Shown piece by piece: positions 24,511 through 35,383 of a stretch of DNA of 64,000 bases. Position 1 is the first letter of the stretch. Every line of letters starts with the position of its first letter. Below the pieces are notes generated by a model, which had not been told where the DNA came from, did not search any database, and worked only from the letters and a program-made list of their open reading frames with translations. The translations under genes and the position numbers were made by a program. Source of the DNA: Geodermatophilus sabuli (GTDB lineage: Bacteria; Actinomycetota; Actinomycetes; Mycobacteriales; Geodermatophilaceae); assembly GCF_900215145.1 (NCBI RefSeq), contig NZ_OBDO01000011.1, positions 168,927 to 232,926 of the forward strand, in the 5' to 3' direction.

Positions 24511-25485
24511 TCACGTCATGTCGACGGCGATCTTCACCTGCCCCGGCCGGGGCGCGTTGGCGGCGCTGAAGGCCGACTGGACGTCGGCGACCGGATGGAC
24601 GTGGCTGACGTAGCACTCCTGCAGGACGGGGTGTGCCGCCAGGTGGGTGCCGGCGTCGGCCAGCACGCGGCGCCGCTCCAGGGTGATGCCCGAGCGCAGG
24701 GTCAGGTTCTTGCGCAGCATGGTCATCATGTCCAGCGGGTAGACCGGGTCGTCCGGGACGCCGAAGTAGAAGACCTGACCGCCGGGTGCCACGGCGTCCA
24801 GCGCCGGCTGCAGCGTCGAGATCTGGTGGCCCACCGCCTCCACGACCACCGACGGCCGGTCGGCGTCGGACAGCGAGCCGGCCCACCGCTCGGCGCGGGC
24901 GGTGACGACCTCGTCGACACCGAAGGCGGACGCGACGTCGGTGCGGTCGACCGGGTCCACGCCGGTCACCCGGGCCGCGCCGCGGACCTTGAGGACGTGG
25001 CTGAACAGCAGCCCGATCGGGCCCTGACCGATCACGCCGACCGTCCGCCCCGAGACGTCGCCGAGCTGCTCGACGGCGTAGAGCACGCAGGCCAGCGGCT
25101 GGAGCATGACCGCGGTGGTGGCCGGCAGGCCGGTGTCGTAGCGCGCCAGCCCCTCGCCGTCGGTGACCACGAGTTCGGCGATGCCGTCGAACATCGACGC
25201 CCAGCCCACGACGAGGTCGCCGGGGGAGTGGGCGGGATGCCGGCTGGCGACCACCGACCCGAGGATCTCGTGCATCGGGAAGCCCGGCGCCCGCGTGGCG
25301 CCCCAGCCGTCTTCGGCGGCCGGGTGCGGCCACACCCCACCGCGGAAGTTGGGCAGGTCGCTGCCGCAGATGGCGCCGGCGCGGGTGGCCAGCAGCACGT
25401 GCCCGGGTGCCAGGGCAGCGGGGTCCGGCGCCGCGACCTCGACCTGCTCGAAACGGAAGGGACCGCGGAGCGTCTGTGCCCACAT
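24511..25485 (-). CDS. Zinc-dependent alcohol dehydrogenase (MDR family)
   Basis: A 324-residue MDR enzyme from ATG 25485. The catalytic zinc motif is intact (AGAICGSDLPNFRGG, then FPMHEILGSVV in place of GHE). The NAD-binding motif is VGVIGQGPIGLLFSHVLKV, with GVDPVD as the strand-2 acid. It resembles threonine, sorbitol or L-idonate dehydrogenase-type proteins. The structural four-Cys zinc lobe is not visible. It points the same way as the methyltransferase-to-ribA operon but is separated by 226 bp, so membership in that pathway is possible rather than shown. Confidence 0.82.
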   Translation of the reverse strand: MWAQTLRGPFRFEQVEVAAPDPAALAPGHVLLATRAGAICGSDLPNFRGGVWPHPAAEDGWGATRAPGFPMHEILGSVVASRHPAHSPGDLVVGWASMFDGIAELVVTDGEGLARYDTGLPATTAVMLQPLACVLYAVEQLGDVSGRTVGVIGQGPIGLLFSHVLKVRGAARVTGVDPVDRTDVASAFGVDEVVTARAERWAGSLSDADRPSVVVEAVGHQISTLQPALDAVAPGGQVFYFGVPDDPVYPLDMMTMLRKNLTLRSGITLERRRVLADAGTHLAAHPVLQECYVSHVHPVADVQSAFSAANAPRPGQVKIAVDMT

Positions 25486-25776
25486 GGATGTCTCCGTCCT
25501 GCTGGGCGGGCCGGCACCCGGACGCTGCCAGCAACCGTGTCGTCGACGCGAGCCCGTGCCCGGGTGAGGTCTCTCAGCTTGCTGCATCGCTGCGGTGCCG
25601 TGCGGGGGCGCGCAGTCCAACCCGGGGAGTCGTCCGGCGTGGACGGGCCCGGACGCCCGACGCCGGCGTGCCTCCGAGCGTAAGCGACCTCACGCCGACG
25701 ACCGGAACAGTGCTCGTGCACTCGTGGCTAGCCTTGATGTCACTGATCGATCACATGGAGAAGAGGTGCCAGCACG
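25486..25776. other. Divergent intergenic region
   Basis: This 291-bp spacer lies between the minus-strand alcohol dehydrogenase and a small plus-strand gene and should hold both promoters. A TAGCCT hexamer (about 25729-25734) and the palindrome TGATCGATCA (25744-25753) are visible; no coding frame is convincing. Confidence 0.35.
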
Positions 25777-25938
25777 ATGACTCGTTTGACCACTCACCTC
25801 GTCGAGGTCGCCCGCCGGAACCTCGATGCGTTCCTGCCCTGGAGTCCGCTCACCGGGCTCGGACGGGCCAGCGAACTGGCCGCGCAGCACCCGGCCTTCA
25901 CCGCCGGGCGTGAGCCCGAGGCGCGCCCCGGAGCCTGA
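25777..25938 (+). CDS. Small protein, 53 residues
   Basis: ATG 25777 to TGA 25936-25938 encodes a 53-residue protein (MTRLTTHLVEVARRNLDAF, then LPWSPLTGLGRASELAAQHP). An AGAGG-type Shine-Dalgarno lies about 10 nt upstream. The first half would form an amphipathic helix with an LVEVARRNLDAFL face, and the tail is charged. No family was recognised. Evidence for translation is the ribosome site, the normal third-position GC bias, and the otherwise empty space around it. Confidence 0.5.
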   Translation: MTRLTTHLVEVARRNLDAFLPWSPLTGLGRASELAAQHPAFTAGREPEARPGA

Positions 25939-25971
25939 TCCGCCCGGTTCGCCGGACGGGGGTCCGCCGGG

Positions 25972-26433
25972 CTAGACGTCCCTGGTGGGCACGTGGGTGA
26001 CCGGCAGGTGGAACTGGTGCTCCAGGCGACCGGGCAGGTCGTGGTGCAGCCAGCGGGACACCCGCGCGGGGAGCGTGGAGACGATGATCTCGTCGAACTC
26101 GCGGGTGGCCATGGCGTTCTCGACCGCCCGCACGGGGTCGGGGTCACCCACCGTGCCGTCGGCACGTACCCCCGCAGCGGTCAGCCTCCGCACGGCGGCG
26201 TCGAGCTTGGCCTGCGCCATCCTCCGCGCCTCCTCCGGTGGGGCGGGCAACGTCGGGATCCCACCCATGACGGGCATCGGGATCGGCATGGCGTTCGACG
26301 CGAGGTCCTTCACCGGCGTCGCCGGCACGACGAGCCAGAACTCGGCCGGGCCACTGGCCACGCGCTCACGGACGAGCTCCATGAGCTCGTCGCTGTCGAG
26401 CGACTGGTTCGCCACGACGAGGTAGCGGTGCAT
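25972..26433 (-). CDS. UspA-like stress protein
   Basis: A 153-residue protein from ATG 26433 (MHRYLVVANQSLDSDELMEL). A Rossmann-like first strand, the EFWLVVPATPVKDL strand, then VRADGTVGDPDPVRAVENAM, and the C-terminal EFDEIIVSTLPARVSRWLHHD followed by LEHQFHLPVTHV are the layout of universal-stress-type domains, including the usual last strand carrying a P-V-x-x-V ending. The canonical G-x2-G-x9-G-S/T ATP motif is not clear, so nucleotide binding is doubtful. Single-gene unit. Confidence 0.7.
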   Translation of the reverse strand: MHRYLVVANQSLDSDELMELVRERVASGPAEFWLVVPATPVKDLASNAMPIPMPVMGGIPTLPAPPEEARRMAQAKLDAAVRRLTAAGVRADGTVGDPDPVRAVENAMATREFDEIIVSTLPARVSRWLHHDLPGRLEHQFHLPVTHVPTRDV

Positions 26434-26727
26434 GGTCTCCTCCGGACGAACCGTTGGACGTGCGCGAACCGAGGCGACGCGGTGACGTCGCGGGGCCGTC
26501 ACCGCTGTGGTCCCGACCCGGGGCGGCGGCAGGAGAGGCGGATGGCCGCTTCGCCCACCTGGTGCTCCGGGCGTCGGGCAGCAGGGGATCGACGGCGGAA
26601 CCGTACCGCTCATCCGGAGCCGTGAGAACGGACGCGGAGCCGGGCCGGGCAACGGTCGGGGCGGCGCCGGTCCCGACGACGTCCCGCACTCCGCCGGAGG
26701 GCTCCACGCGGGTGTAGGAACGCGGCC
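26434..26727. other. Divergent intergenic region
   Basis: This 294-bp spacer separates the UspA-like gene and the monooxygenase-fold gene. I see no coding frame with a credible start, and no clear dyad. Confidence 0.35.
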
Positions 26728-27030
26728 ATGACCGAACCGGACCGCGCGCTCTTCCTCGTCGTCACCATCAAGCCGCGTGCGGACCGGCGGGCCGAGGCCG
26801 AGGAGCAGTTGCAGTCCATGCGCCGGCAGACCCTCACCGAGCCCGGCTGCGTCTTCATGCACCTCGTGCAGCCGCAGGACGATCCGGACAACTGGGTGAT
26901 GCTGGAGATGTTCCGCTCCCGGGCTGCCTGGGACGAGCACATGCAGCAGCCCTACAACACCGAGGGGAACCGCATCCTCGAGGGCCTGCTCCGCGAACCG
27001 TCGGACCTGCGCCTGATGGACGAGAAGTAG
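26728..27030 (+). CDS. ABM-fold (quinol monooxygenase-like) protein
   Basis: A 100-residue single-domain protein of the antibiotic-biosynthesis-monooxygenase (ABM) superfamily. Typical features are LFLVVTIKPRADRRAEAEEQL at the N terminus, EPGCVFMHLVQPQDDPDNWVML in the middle, EMFRSRAAWDEHMQQPY and a C-terminal helix. Such dimeric ferredoxin-like proteins (for example YgiN) oxidise quinols or polyketides without cofactor, or act as heme or antibiotic oxygenases. No biosynthetic cluster surrounds it, so the substrate is unknown. Confidence 0.75.
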   Translation: MTEPDRALFLVVTIKPRADRRAEAEEQLQSMRRQTLTEPGCVFMHLVQPQDDPDNWVMLEMFRSRAAWDEHMQQPYNTEGNRILEGLLREPSDLRLMDEK

Positions 27031-27157
27031 CGGCTTCCCGGCTCCAGGCAGCGCGGGTCCGGGTGGAATGTGCTCGGGGTGGCGGCTACTCTCGCGGAGC
27101 GGGCTGTGATCGAGGTCACAGAGATCCTCTTTCCCGCGTCGGCGAGGGGTGGATCCC

Positions 27158-28498
27158 ATGGCCCGACCGTCCGCGACCCAGCAGTCACCGAACGTCGGAG
27201 GACCGGCGAAGGCGGCGCTGGTCTACCCGGGGCTCAAGGGCCCGTTCATCCTGCTCATCGCCTGCTTCGCAGCCTGGGGATCGGCGGCGAACCTCACGGA
27301 CGTGCTCGTCGGCGTGTTCCGGCAGATCTTCACGATGTCGAACTTCCAGTCGGCGCTGGTCCAGTTCGCGTACTACGGGGCGTACTTCGCACTGGCCATC
27401 CCCGCGGCCCTGATCAACCGGCGGTTCGGGTACAAGACCGGTGTCCTCACCGGCCTGGGGCTGGCCACCGTCGGCGGGCTCCTCTTCATCCCCGCGAGCC
27501 AGCTCTTGGCCTACGGGTTCTTCCTCATCGCGTTGTTCGTGCTCGCGGCCGGGCTCTCCATCCTGGAGACCTCGGCCAATCCCTTCGTGATCGCGATGGG
27601 CCCCGAGATCAGCGCCACGCAGCGGCTGAACCTGGCGCAGGCGTTCAACCCCGTCGGCGCGAACATCGGCGTCCTGCTGGGGGCCGTCCTCATCCTGCCC
27701 CGCATCACGAAGGACGCCGAGAAGGAGTCCATGACGGCGCAGGAGCTCGAGGCAGCTCAGGAACAGGACCTGTCCCTGGTGCTCGGCCCCTACCTCGGGA
27801 TCGCCCTCGCGCTGCTGCTCATCTGGGTGCTCATCGCACTGAAGAAGATCAACACGCCCGACGAGCACGCCCACTTCGGACTGGAGGAGTCCTCGGGCGG
27901 GGCGACGAGCCGCCTCTGGCGCAACCAGCACTACCGCTTCGGGGTGATCGCACAGTTCCTGAACGTCGGTGCGCAGGTGTGCGCGTGGTCGTTCACCATC
28001 CAGTACGCCATGGACGTGGTGGGTGTCTCCGAGGACATCGCGGGGTTGTACCTGCAGGCCAGCCTGGTCCTCTTCCTGATCGCGCGCTTCGTGATGACGT
28101 ACCTGCTGGGGATCATCCGGCCGACGAAGCTGCTCTTCGCCATGGCGGCGCTCGGCGTCGTGCTCTCCCTGGTGGCCGTGGTCTCTCCCAACATGCTCGG
28201 CCTGCTCGCCGTCGTGGGGATCTCCCTCTCCCTGTCGCTGATGTTCCCGACGATCTACGGGGTGGCCCTGCAGGGCCTGGGCCCGGACACCAAGTTCGGC
28301 GCCGCGGGCCTGGTCATGGCCATCCTCGGCGGAGCGCTCCTCCCCCCGGTCCAGGGACTCATCATGGACGGGGCGGACACGAACATCGGCTTCGTCGTCC
28401 CGGCGGTGTGCCTCGCGATCGTCGCCGCCTACGCGCTGTTCGACCTGCGGTCCTCGCGGCACGGCGGTCCCCTGGTGTCCGAGGGCGCCGCGCACTGA
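27158..28498 (+). CDS. MFS sugar transporter, FucP family
   Basis: A 446-residue transporter with about 12 membrane spans. FucP (L-fucose:proton symporter) hallmarks are visible: FAAWGSAANLTDVLVGVFRQ, FAYYGAYFALAIPAALINRR, and SILETSANPFVIAMGP then QRLNLAQAFNPVGANIG. ATG 27158 is chosen because GAGGGG lies 8 nt before it; a GTG three codons earlier is also in frame. The sugar kinase gene starts 69 bp downstream, which suggests import of a hexose such as fucose, fructose, glucose or galactose followed by phosphorylation. Confidence 0.9.
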   Translation: MARPSATQQSPNVGGPAKAALVYPGLKGPFILLIACFAAWGSAANLTDVLVGVFRQIFTMSNFQSALVQFAYYGAYFALAIPAALINRRFGYKTGVLTGLGLATVGGLLFIPASQLLAYGFFLIALFVLAAGLSILETSANPFVIAMGPEISATQRLNLAQAFNPVGANIGVLLGAVLILPRITKDAEKESMTAQELEAAQEQDLSLVLGPYLGIALALLLIWVLIALKKINTPDEHAHFGLEESSGGATSRLWRNQHYRFGVIAQFLNVGAQVCAWSFTIQYAMDVVGVSEDIAGLYLQASLVLFLIARFVMTYLLGIIRPTKLLFAMAALGVVLSLVAVVSPNMLGLLAVVGISLSLSLMFPTIYGVALQGLGPDTKFGAAGLVMAILGGALLPPVQGLIMDGADTNIGFVVPAVCLAIVAAYALFDLRSSRHGGPLVSEGAAH

Positions 28499-28567
28499 CC
28501 GGGTGGGCCGTCCCGGCCCGCCGGCCTCGGGTACCGGTACACCGTTCTCGTCGATGGGAGCAGGCGG

Positions 28568-29524
28568 ATGTTCGTCGTGGTCGGGGAAGCACTGGTCGAT
28601 CTCGTGGGGCAACGGGGCAGTCGAACGCTCGTCGCGCACCCGGGCGGGAGTCCGGCCAACGTCGCGCTCGGGCTCGCCCGACTCGGGGACCGGGTCGCCC
28701 TGATGACGCGCCTCGGGCGGGACTCCTTCGGGGAGATGGTCTCCGCCCACCTCAAGGCGAGTGGCGTCCGGGTCGACGCCGGGCCCGATGCCGGCGCCAA
28801 GACGAGCCTGGCCGTGGCCAGCCTGGCCGCGGGAGTCGCCTCCTACGACTTCCGCATCGAGTGGGACATCGGTGACCTGGCCCCCCTCCCGGTCGAGACC
28901 CGGTGCGTCCACACCGGTTCGTTGGCGACCGCTCTGGCGCCCGGTGCGGCCCGAGTGACGAACCTCCTGGAACGGGAGCGTGAGCGGGGGAGGGTGACCA
29001 TCTCCTACGACCCCAACGTGCGCCCCGCCCTCCTGGGTGAGCCGGAGGGAGCCAGGCCCGCGATCGAGCACCTCGTGTCCCTGTCGGACGTGGTCAAGGT
29101 CAGCGACGAGGACCTGCGCTGGCTCTACCCCGACCGCCGGGACGAGGACGTGGCCAGGGACTGGCTGGCGCTGGGCGCCCCGCTCGTCATCGTGACCCGC
29201 GGCGGTGAAGGCGTCTTCGCGGTCACCGCGCACCTGGAGCTGGATCGCCCCGCGACCCGGATCGACCTCGTCGACACCGTGGGCGCGGGTGACTCCTTCA
29301 CCTCGGGACTCCTGGACGGGCTGGGGCGTGCGGACCTGCTCGGTGGTGTCCGCCGGGACGCCCTCGCGAGGATCGACGAGTCGAGCTTGATCAGCGTGCT
29401 GGACGAGGCCAGCCTCATCGCGTCGATCACCTGCTCGCGTCCGGGTGCCGATCCGCCGACCTGGGCGGAGGTGGAGACCGCCCGCGCTGCCCGGCCGTCG
29501 ACGGGGCAGTCCATCCCGCGCTGA
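28568..29524 (+). CDS. PfkB-family carbohydrate kinase (fructokinase-like)
   Basis: A 318-residue ribokinase-family kinase. The N-terminal PfkB signature region reads GGSPANVALGLARLGDRVAL, the substrate lid residues follow, and the second signature with the catalytic Asp and anion hole is DTVGAGDSFTSGLLDGLG near residue 240. Length and order fit fructokinases. It follows the FucP-like transporter, so it probably phosphorylates the sugar that this transporter imports. Confidence 0.88.
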   Translation: MFVVVGEALVDLVGQRGSRTLVAHPGGSPANVALGLARLGDRVALMTRLGRDSFGEMVSAHLKASGVRVDAGPDAGAKTSLAVASLAAGVASYDFRIEWDIGDLAPLPVETRCVHTGSLATALAPGAARVTNLLERERERGRVTISYDPNVRPALLGEPEGARPAIEHLVSLSDVVKVSDEDLRWLYPDRRDEDVARDWLALGAPLVIVTRGGEGVFAVTAHLELDRPATRIDLVDTVGAGDSFTSGLLDGLGRADLLGGVRRDALARIDESSLISVLDEASLIASITCSRPGADPPTWAEVETARAARPSTGQSIPR

Positions 29525-29561
29525 CCACCGCCGGCGGGCGGTCCTCGAGCCGATCGGTGCG

Positions 29562-30800
29562 TCAACCGGCTCCGACGGACCGGTACACCTCCACCGTGCG
29601 CTCGGCGATCGTCGCCCACGAGAAGTGGTCGACCGCGCGCCGGCGCCCGGCATCGCCCATCGCCGCCGCGCGGGACGGGTCCTCGAGCAGCTGGGTGATC
29701 GCCGCGGCGAGGTCGCCGGTGAACTTGGCGGGGTCCAGGGGCGTGCCGCTGCCGTCCGGCACCTGCTCGATCGGCACGAGCAGGCCCGTCTCGCCGTCGG
29801 CCACGACCTCGGGGATGCCACCGGTCGCCGTGGCGACGACGGCGGCCCGGCAGGCCATGGCCTCGAGGTTCACGATGCCCATCGGCTCGTAGATCGACGG
29901 GCAGACGAAGACGGTGGTGTGGCTGAGGACCTGGATGACCTCGGGCTTGGGCAACATGTCCGCGACCCACACGACACCGCTCCGCACCGCGCGCAGCTCC
30001 TCGACCAGGGCCGTCACCTCGGCGCTGATCTCCGGGGTGTCGGGCGCGCCGGCGAGCAGGATCAGCTGCGCGTCCGCCGGCAGGTCGCGCGCGGCCCGCA
30101 GCAGGTAGGGCAGCCCCTTCTGGCGGGTGATCCGGCCGACGAACACCACGCTGGGTCGGTCCGGGTCGATGTCCAGGCGGGCCAGGACGTCGGTTCCCTC
30201 GTCCGGTGCGTACTCCGTCGTGTCGATGCCGTTGTGCACCACCGTGACCCGGTCCGGGTCGACCGCCGGGTAGGCGGCGAGGACGTCGCGGCGCATCCCG
30301 GCCGACACCGCGATCACGGCGTCGGCAGCCTCCAGGGCCGTCCGCTCCGCCCAGGAGGACAGCGCGTAGCCACCGCCGAGCTGCTCGGCCTTCCAGGGTC
30401 GGAGCGGCTCCAGGCTGTGGGTGGACACGACGTGTGGGACTCCGTGCAGGAGCTTGGCCACGTGACCGGCCAGGTTCGCGTACCAGGTGTGGCTGTGCAC
30501 GACGTCGGTGCCCGCGCAGCCCGCCGCCATCTCCAGGTCGACGCCGAAGGTGCGCAGTGCCGGGTTGGCGCCCTCGAGCCCGGCCGGTTCGGCATGGGCC
30601 GTGACGCCTGCCTCGTTCCGCGGCCCCCCGAAGCAGTGGACGCGCACGTCGACGAGTGGGCGCAGCTCACGAGCCAGGTACTCCACGTGCACGCCCGCCC
30701 CGCCGTACACCTCCGGCGGGTACTCGCGGGTCAGCAGGTCGACGCGGAGGCCGCTGCCGGTGGTCGGGAACGCGGCGTCAGCCGGTGTGTCCTGGGTCAC
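29562..30800 (-). CDS. glgA: Glycogen synthase, actinobacterial GT4 type
   Basis: A 412-residue GT4 glycosyltransferase from GTG 30800. It starts LRVDLLTREYPPEVYGGAGVHV, the signature of the actinobacterial GlgA/GlgM group, with HTWYANLAGHVAKLLHGVPHV, VHNGIDTTEYAPDE and the donor motif CPSIYEPMGIVNLEAMACRA. In mycobacteria the homologue uses ADP-glucose to make maltose-1-phosphate and glycogen precursors. Divergent glgC supplies ADP-glucose. A TAGGGT hexamer 6 nt before the GTG suggests a leaderless transcript. Confidence 0.92.
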   Translation of the reverse strand: MTQDTPADAAFPTTGSGLRVDLLTREYPPEVYGGAGVHVEYLARELRPLVDVRVHCFGGPRNEAGVTAHAEPAGLEGANPALRTFGVDLEMAAGCAGTDVVHSHTWYANLAGHVAKLLHGVPHVVSTHSLEPLRPWKAEQLGGGYALSSWAERTALEAADAVIAVSAGMRRDVLAAYPAVDPDRVTVVHNGIDTTEYAPDEGTDVLARLDIDPDRPSVVFVGRITRQKGLPYLLRAARDLPADAQLILLAGAPDTPEISAEVTALVEELRAVRSGVVWVADMLPKPEVIQVLSHTTVFVCPSIYEPMGIVNLEAMACRAAVVATATGGIPEVVADGETGLLVPIEQVPDGSGTPLDPAKFTGDLAAAITQLLEDPSRAAAMGDAGRRRAVDHFSWATIAERTVEVYRSVGAG

Positions 30801-30872
30801 ACGCCGACCCTAGAGCCGCAAGCCGACGACGACCCTGGTTGCCGACCCGGATGAGGTCTACGTTCCGCGTCT
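30801..30872. promoter_or_regulatory. Divergent glgA/glgC promoters, apparently leaderless
   Basis: The 72-bp gap holds a TAnnnT-type -10 hexamer for each gene: TAGGGT on the minus strand (30807-30812), 6 nt from the glgA GTG, and TACGTT on the plus strand (30859-30864), 8 nt from the glgC GTG. No Shine-Dalgarno is seen for either, so both mRNAs probably begin at the start codon. The -35 boxes are weak. Confidence 0.45.
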
Positions 30873-32105
30873 GTGGCGACTGACGTGCTCGCGATGGTGC
30901 TGGCCGGTGGCGAGGGCAAGCGGCTGATGCCGTTGACTGCGGACCGGGCCAAGCCGGCGGTCCCCTTCGGTGGCATGTACCGCATGATCGACTTCGTCCT
31001 GTCCAACCTGGTCAACGGCGGCTACCTCAAGCTCGTGGTGCTGACCCAGTACAAGAGCCACTCCCTGGACCGGCACATCAGCAAGACCTGGCGGTTGTCC
31101 ACGCTGCTGGGCAACTACGTCGCCCCGGTGCCGGCGCAGCAGCGGCTGGGCCCCCGCTGGTTCGCCGGGTCGGCGGACGCGATCCACCAGAGCATGAACC
31201 TGATCAGTGATGAGCGGCCGGCGCACGTCGTCGTCTTCGGCGCGGACAACATCTACCGGATGGACCCGCGGCAGATGGTCGCCCGGCACGTCGAGTCCGG
31301 CGCCGGCGTGACCGTGGCCGCCATCCGCCAGCCGCTGTCGATGGCAGACCAGTTCGGGGTGATCGAGGTCGACGAGGGCGGCCGGAGGATCTCGGCGTTC
31401 CGGGAGAAGCCGACGGACGCCCGTGGCCTGCCGGACGCCCCCCACGAGGTGTTCGCCTCGATGGGCAACTACGTGTTCACCACCAGCGTGCTCGTCGACG
31501 CCCTGACCCGCGACGCGGAGGACCCGGACAGCAAGCACGACATGGGCGGGAGCATCGTGCCGATGCTCGTGGAGCGCGGCGAAGCAGGCGTGTACGACTT
31601 CCGGGACAACGACGTGGCGGGCCAGCGGGAGACCGAACGGGGGTACTGGCGCGACGTCGGCACCCTGGACAGCTTCTACGACGCCCACATGGACCTGATC
31701 TCGGTCGATCCGGAGTTCAGCCTGTACAACCCGGAGTGGCCGATCCTGACCAGCCAGGACCCGTGGCCACCGGCCCGGTCGGTGCACGGCTCGGCCGGCC
31801 GCGTCGGGATGGCGACGGAGTCCCTGCTGTCGCCGGGGTCGGTCGTGTCGGGCTCCACCGTGAACCGGTCGGTGCTGTCCCCGGGAGCGCACGTGCACTC
31901 CTGGGCGCAGGTCGACTCCTCGGTCCTCATGCAGGGTGTGCAGGTCGGGCGGAACGCGGTGGTGCGCAACGCCATCCTCGACAAGGACGTCGTCGTCCCC
32001 GAGGGCGCGAGGGTCGGTGTGGACACCGACCGCGACCGCGAGTTGTACACGGTGTCGGACAACGGGATCGTCGTCATCGGCAAGGGCCGACAGGTCGTGC
32101 CCTGA
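30873..32105 (+). CDS. glgC: Glucose-1-phosphate adenylyltransferase
   Basis: A 410-residue ADP-glucose pyrophosphorylase from GTG 30873. The nucleotidyltransferase signature is [30 protein letters not shown], with [27 protein letters not shown] and [17 protein letters not shown]. The C-terminal left-handed beta-helix follows ([20 protein letters not shown]). It produces ADP-glucose for glycogen and trehalose-linked alpha-glucan synthesis and is divergent from glgA. Confidence 0.95.
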   Translation: MATDVLAMVLAGGEGKRLMPLTADRAKPAVPFGGMYRMIDFVLSNLVNGGYLKLVVLTQYKSHSLDRHISKTWRLSTLLGNYVAPVPAQQRLGPRWFAGSADAIHQSMNLISDERPAHVVVFGADNIYRMDPRQMVARHVESGAGVTVAAIRQPLSMADQFGVIEVDEGGRRISAFREKPTDARGLPDAPHEVFASMGNYVFTTSVLVDALTRDAEDPDSKHDMGGSIVPMLVERGEAGVYDFRDNDVAGQRETERGYWRDVGTLDSFYDAHMDLISVDPEFSLYNPEWPILTSQDPWPPARSVHGSAGRVGMATESLLSPGSVVSGSTVNRSVLSPGAHVHSWAQVDSSVLMQGVQVGRNAVVRNAILDKDVVVPEGARVGVDTDRDRELYTVSDNGIVVIGKGRQVVP

Positions 32106-32118
32106 CGGTCCCCGCGAC

Positions 32119-32165
32119 GTGAGCCACCGGCACTCTCGAGAGGTCCCGGGAGCCGGCGGGCTCAC
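32119..32165. terminator. Imperfect inverted repeat between convergent glgC and DUF2252 genes
   Basis: GTGAGCCACCGGC (32119-32131) pairs with GCCGGCGGGCTCAC (32152-32165) with one bulge, giving a GC-rich stem 14 bp after the glgC stop that overlaps the stop of the convergent gene. A bidirectional terminator role is inferred. Confidence 0.4.
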
Positions 32166-33589
32166 ACCCCCTCGTCGCAGGGAACGGTGCCGCGCGCCAC
32201 GGCATCGACGAGGCGCTGGTGGTCCTGCTCGGTCTGGTCGGCGTACACGCGGGCGAACTCACACAGGGCACTTTCCACCCTGTCGGACCTGCCCAGGTAG
32301 CCGGCGATCATCGAGGCGCCGCTGGTGCGCGCGTGGCCCTTGGCCAGCAGCCGCCCGCAGATCCCCGCGTAGTCGGCGAGAGCGGAGGGGTCGATCGCGT
32401 CCAGTTGGACGCTGCCCTTCATGTTGCGGAACTGGCGCACGTAGTACTGCCGGCCTCCCACGGTCGCCCAGCCGAGCAGGGGGTCGCTCACGGTCTGCAG
32501 TGCCTGCTGGTACTCCACCACCCGCTCGCCCTGGTGCGCGTGCCATGCGGAGTCGCCGTGGACGAAGGGGGCGACGACGGAACGGCGCGCCTGCTTGAGC
32601 TGGAGGAACAGCACGTCCTCCGGGTCGGATCCCTCGCACAGGACGACGTACGCCCGGAGCCCCACGCTGCCCACGCCGACCACCTTGTGGGCGATGTCGA
32701 CGATGGTGTAGCCGCCGAGGATCCGGCGCCAGTGCGGGGCGAGCGTCGCCAGGTAGCCGTCCAGGGCCGCGGCCAGCTCGTCCGCCTCGGCGGCGCCCAC
32801 CCTGGTGATCAGCGGTGGCTCCTCGACGATGCGCCGGCGTCCCTCGTGCTGCTCGGTGAAGCGGGGAAGCGCCCGGTCGCCCGTCCGGGAACGTGCCTTC
32901 TTCGCGGCCCGGTCCAACTCCTGACGCAGTGCCTCGTCGGAAGCCGCCGTCTGGAGCCGGTCGAGATCCAGGCGCTGGAACGAGCGCCGGAGCAGCGGTT
33001 GGTCCGACAGCTCCCAGAGGTGGCTGCGGTACGAGGCCACGCAGGAGATCACGGCGTCGGCACAGGAGTCCTCGCTCATGGAGTTCTGCCGTCCGGCGAC
33101 CCAGACGCTCGCCACGAGGCGGCGCAGGTCCCACTCCCAAGCACCCGGGTGGGCCTCGTCGAAGTCGTTGAGATCGAGCACGAGCTCCCGCTCGGGAGAG
33201 CCGTAGAAGCCGATGTTGCCCACGTGCGCGTCGCCACAGATGATCGGGGTGATGCCGGTGGCCGGCAGCCTGGCGAAGTCCTCGGCCATCACCACGGCGG
33301 CGCCGCGCAGGAACCCGTACGGCGAGGCGGTCATCCGCCCGATCCGCACCGGCACGAGCCAGCTGATCCGGCCATCGTGCGATTCCTCGAGCAGGTCCAG
33401 GACGTCGCGCCGGTCGGCCGAGGGGCTCCACCGCGACAGCGACGATCGCGGCACCTGCTGCCGCAGGCTGCGGCCGATGGCATACCGCTCCGCGCGGGGA
33501 GTGCTCCGGGTGCGCAAGGAGCCGTAGGTCTGGCCGTCGACGGTGGCCAGCACTGTCGGGGCGGGGGCGTGCGGACGGACGTGGGCCAT
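32162..33589 (-). CDS. DUF2252 family protein
   Basis: A 475-residue DUF2252 protein. ATG 33589 (MAHVRPHAPAP) is chosen because GGGGAGG lies 6 nt upstream; an in-frame ATG at 33682 has no comparable site. Family landmarks are AIGRSLRQQVPRSSLSRW, DVLDLLEESHDGRISWLVPV, FLRGAAVVMAEDFA, ICGDAHVGNIGFYG and LDLNDFDEAHPGAWEWDLRR. The GDAHxGN and DxNDFDE motifs are like the catalytic and metal-binding loops of kinase-like phosphotransferases, so a small-molecule kinase fold is plausible, but the function is unknown. It is monocistronic. Confidence 0.85.
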   Translation of the reverse strand: MAHVRPHAPAPTVLATVDGQTYGSLRTRSTPRAERYAIGRSLRQQVPRSSLSRWSPSADRRDVLDLLEESHDGRISWLVPVRIGRMTASPYGFLRGAAVVMAEDFARLPATGITPIICGDAHVGNIGFYGSPERELVLDLNDFDEAHPGAWEWDLRRLVASVWVAGRQNSMSEDSCADAVISCVASYRSHLWELSDQPLLRRSFQRLDLDRLQTAASDEALRQELDRAAKKARSRTGDRALPRFTEQHEGRRRIVEEPPLITRVGAAEADELAAALDGYLATLAPHWRRILGGYTIVDIAHKVVGVGSVGLRAYVVLCEGSDPEDVLFLQLKQARRSVVAPFVHGDSAWHAHQGERVVEYQQALQTVSDPLLGWATVGGRQYYVRQFRNMKGSVQLDAIDPSALADYAGICGRLLAKGHARTSGASMIAGYLGRSDRVESALCEFARVYADQTEQDHQRLVDAVARGTVPCDEGV

Positions 33590-33703
33590 CTCGACCTCCC
33601 CAACGGCCTCGTGTGCCGCCGTCGATCCTGGCACGGTCGGCGATGGAGCGGCGTCGTTCGACGACTCCAGGCCGTGTACCACCGGGCACCTCCCGGAGGG
33701 TGC

Positions 33704-35383
<1,680 letters not shown>

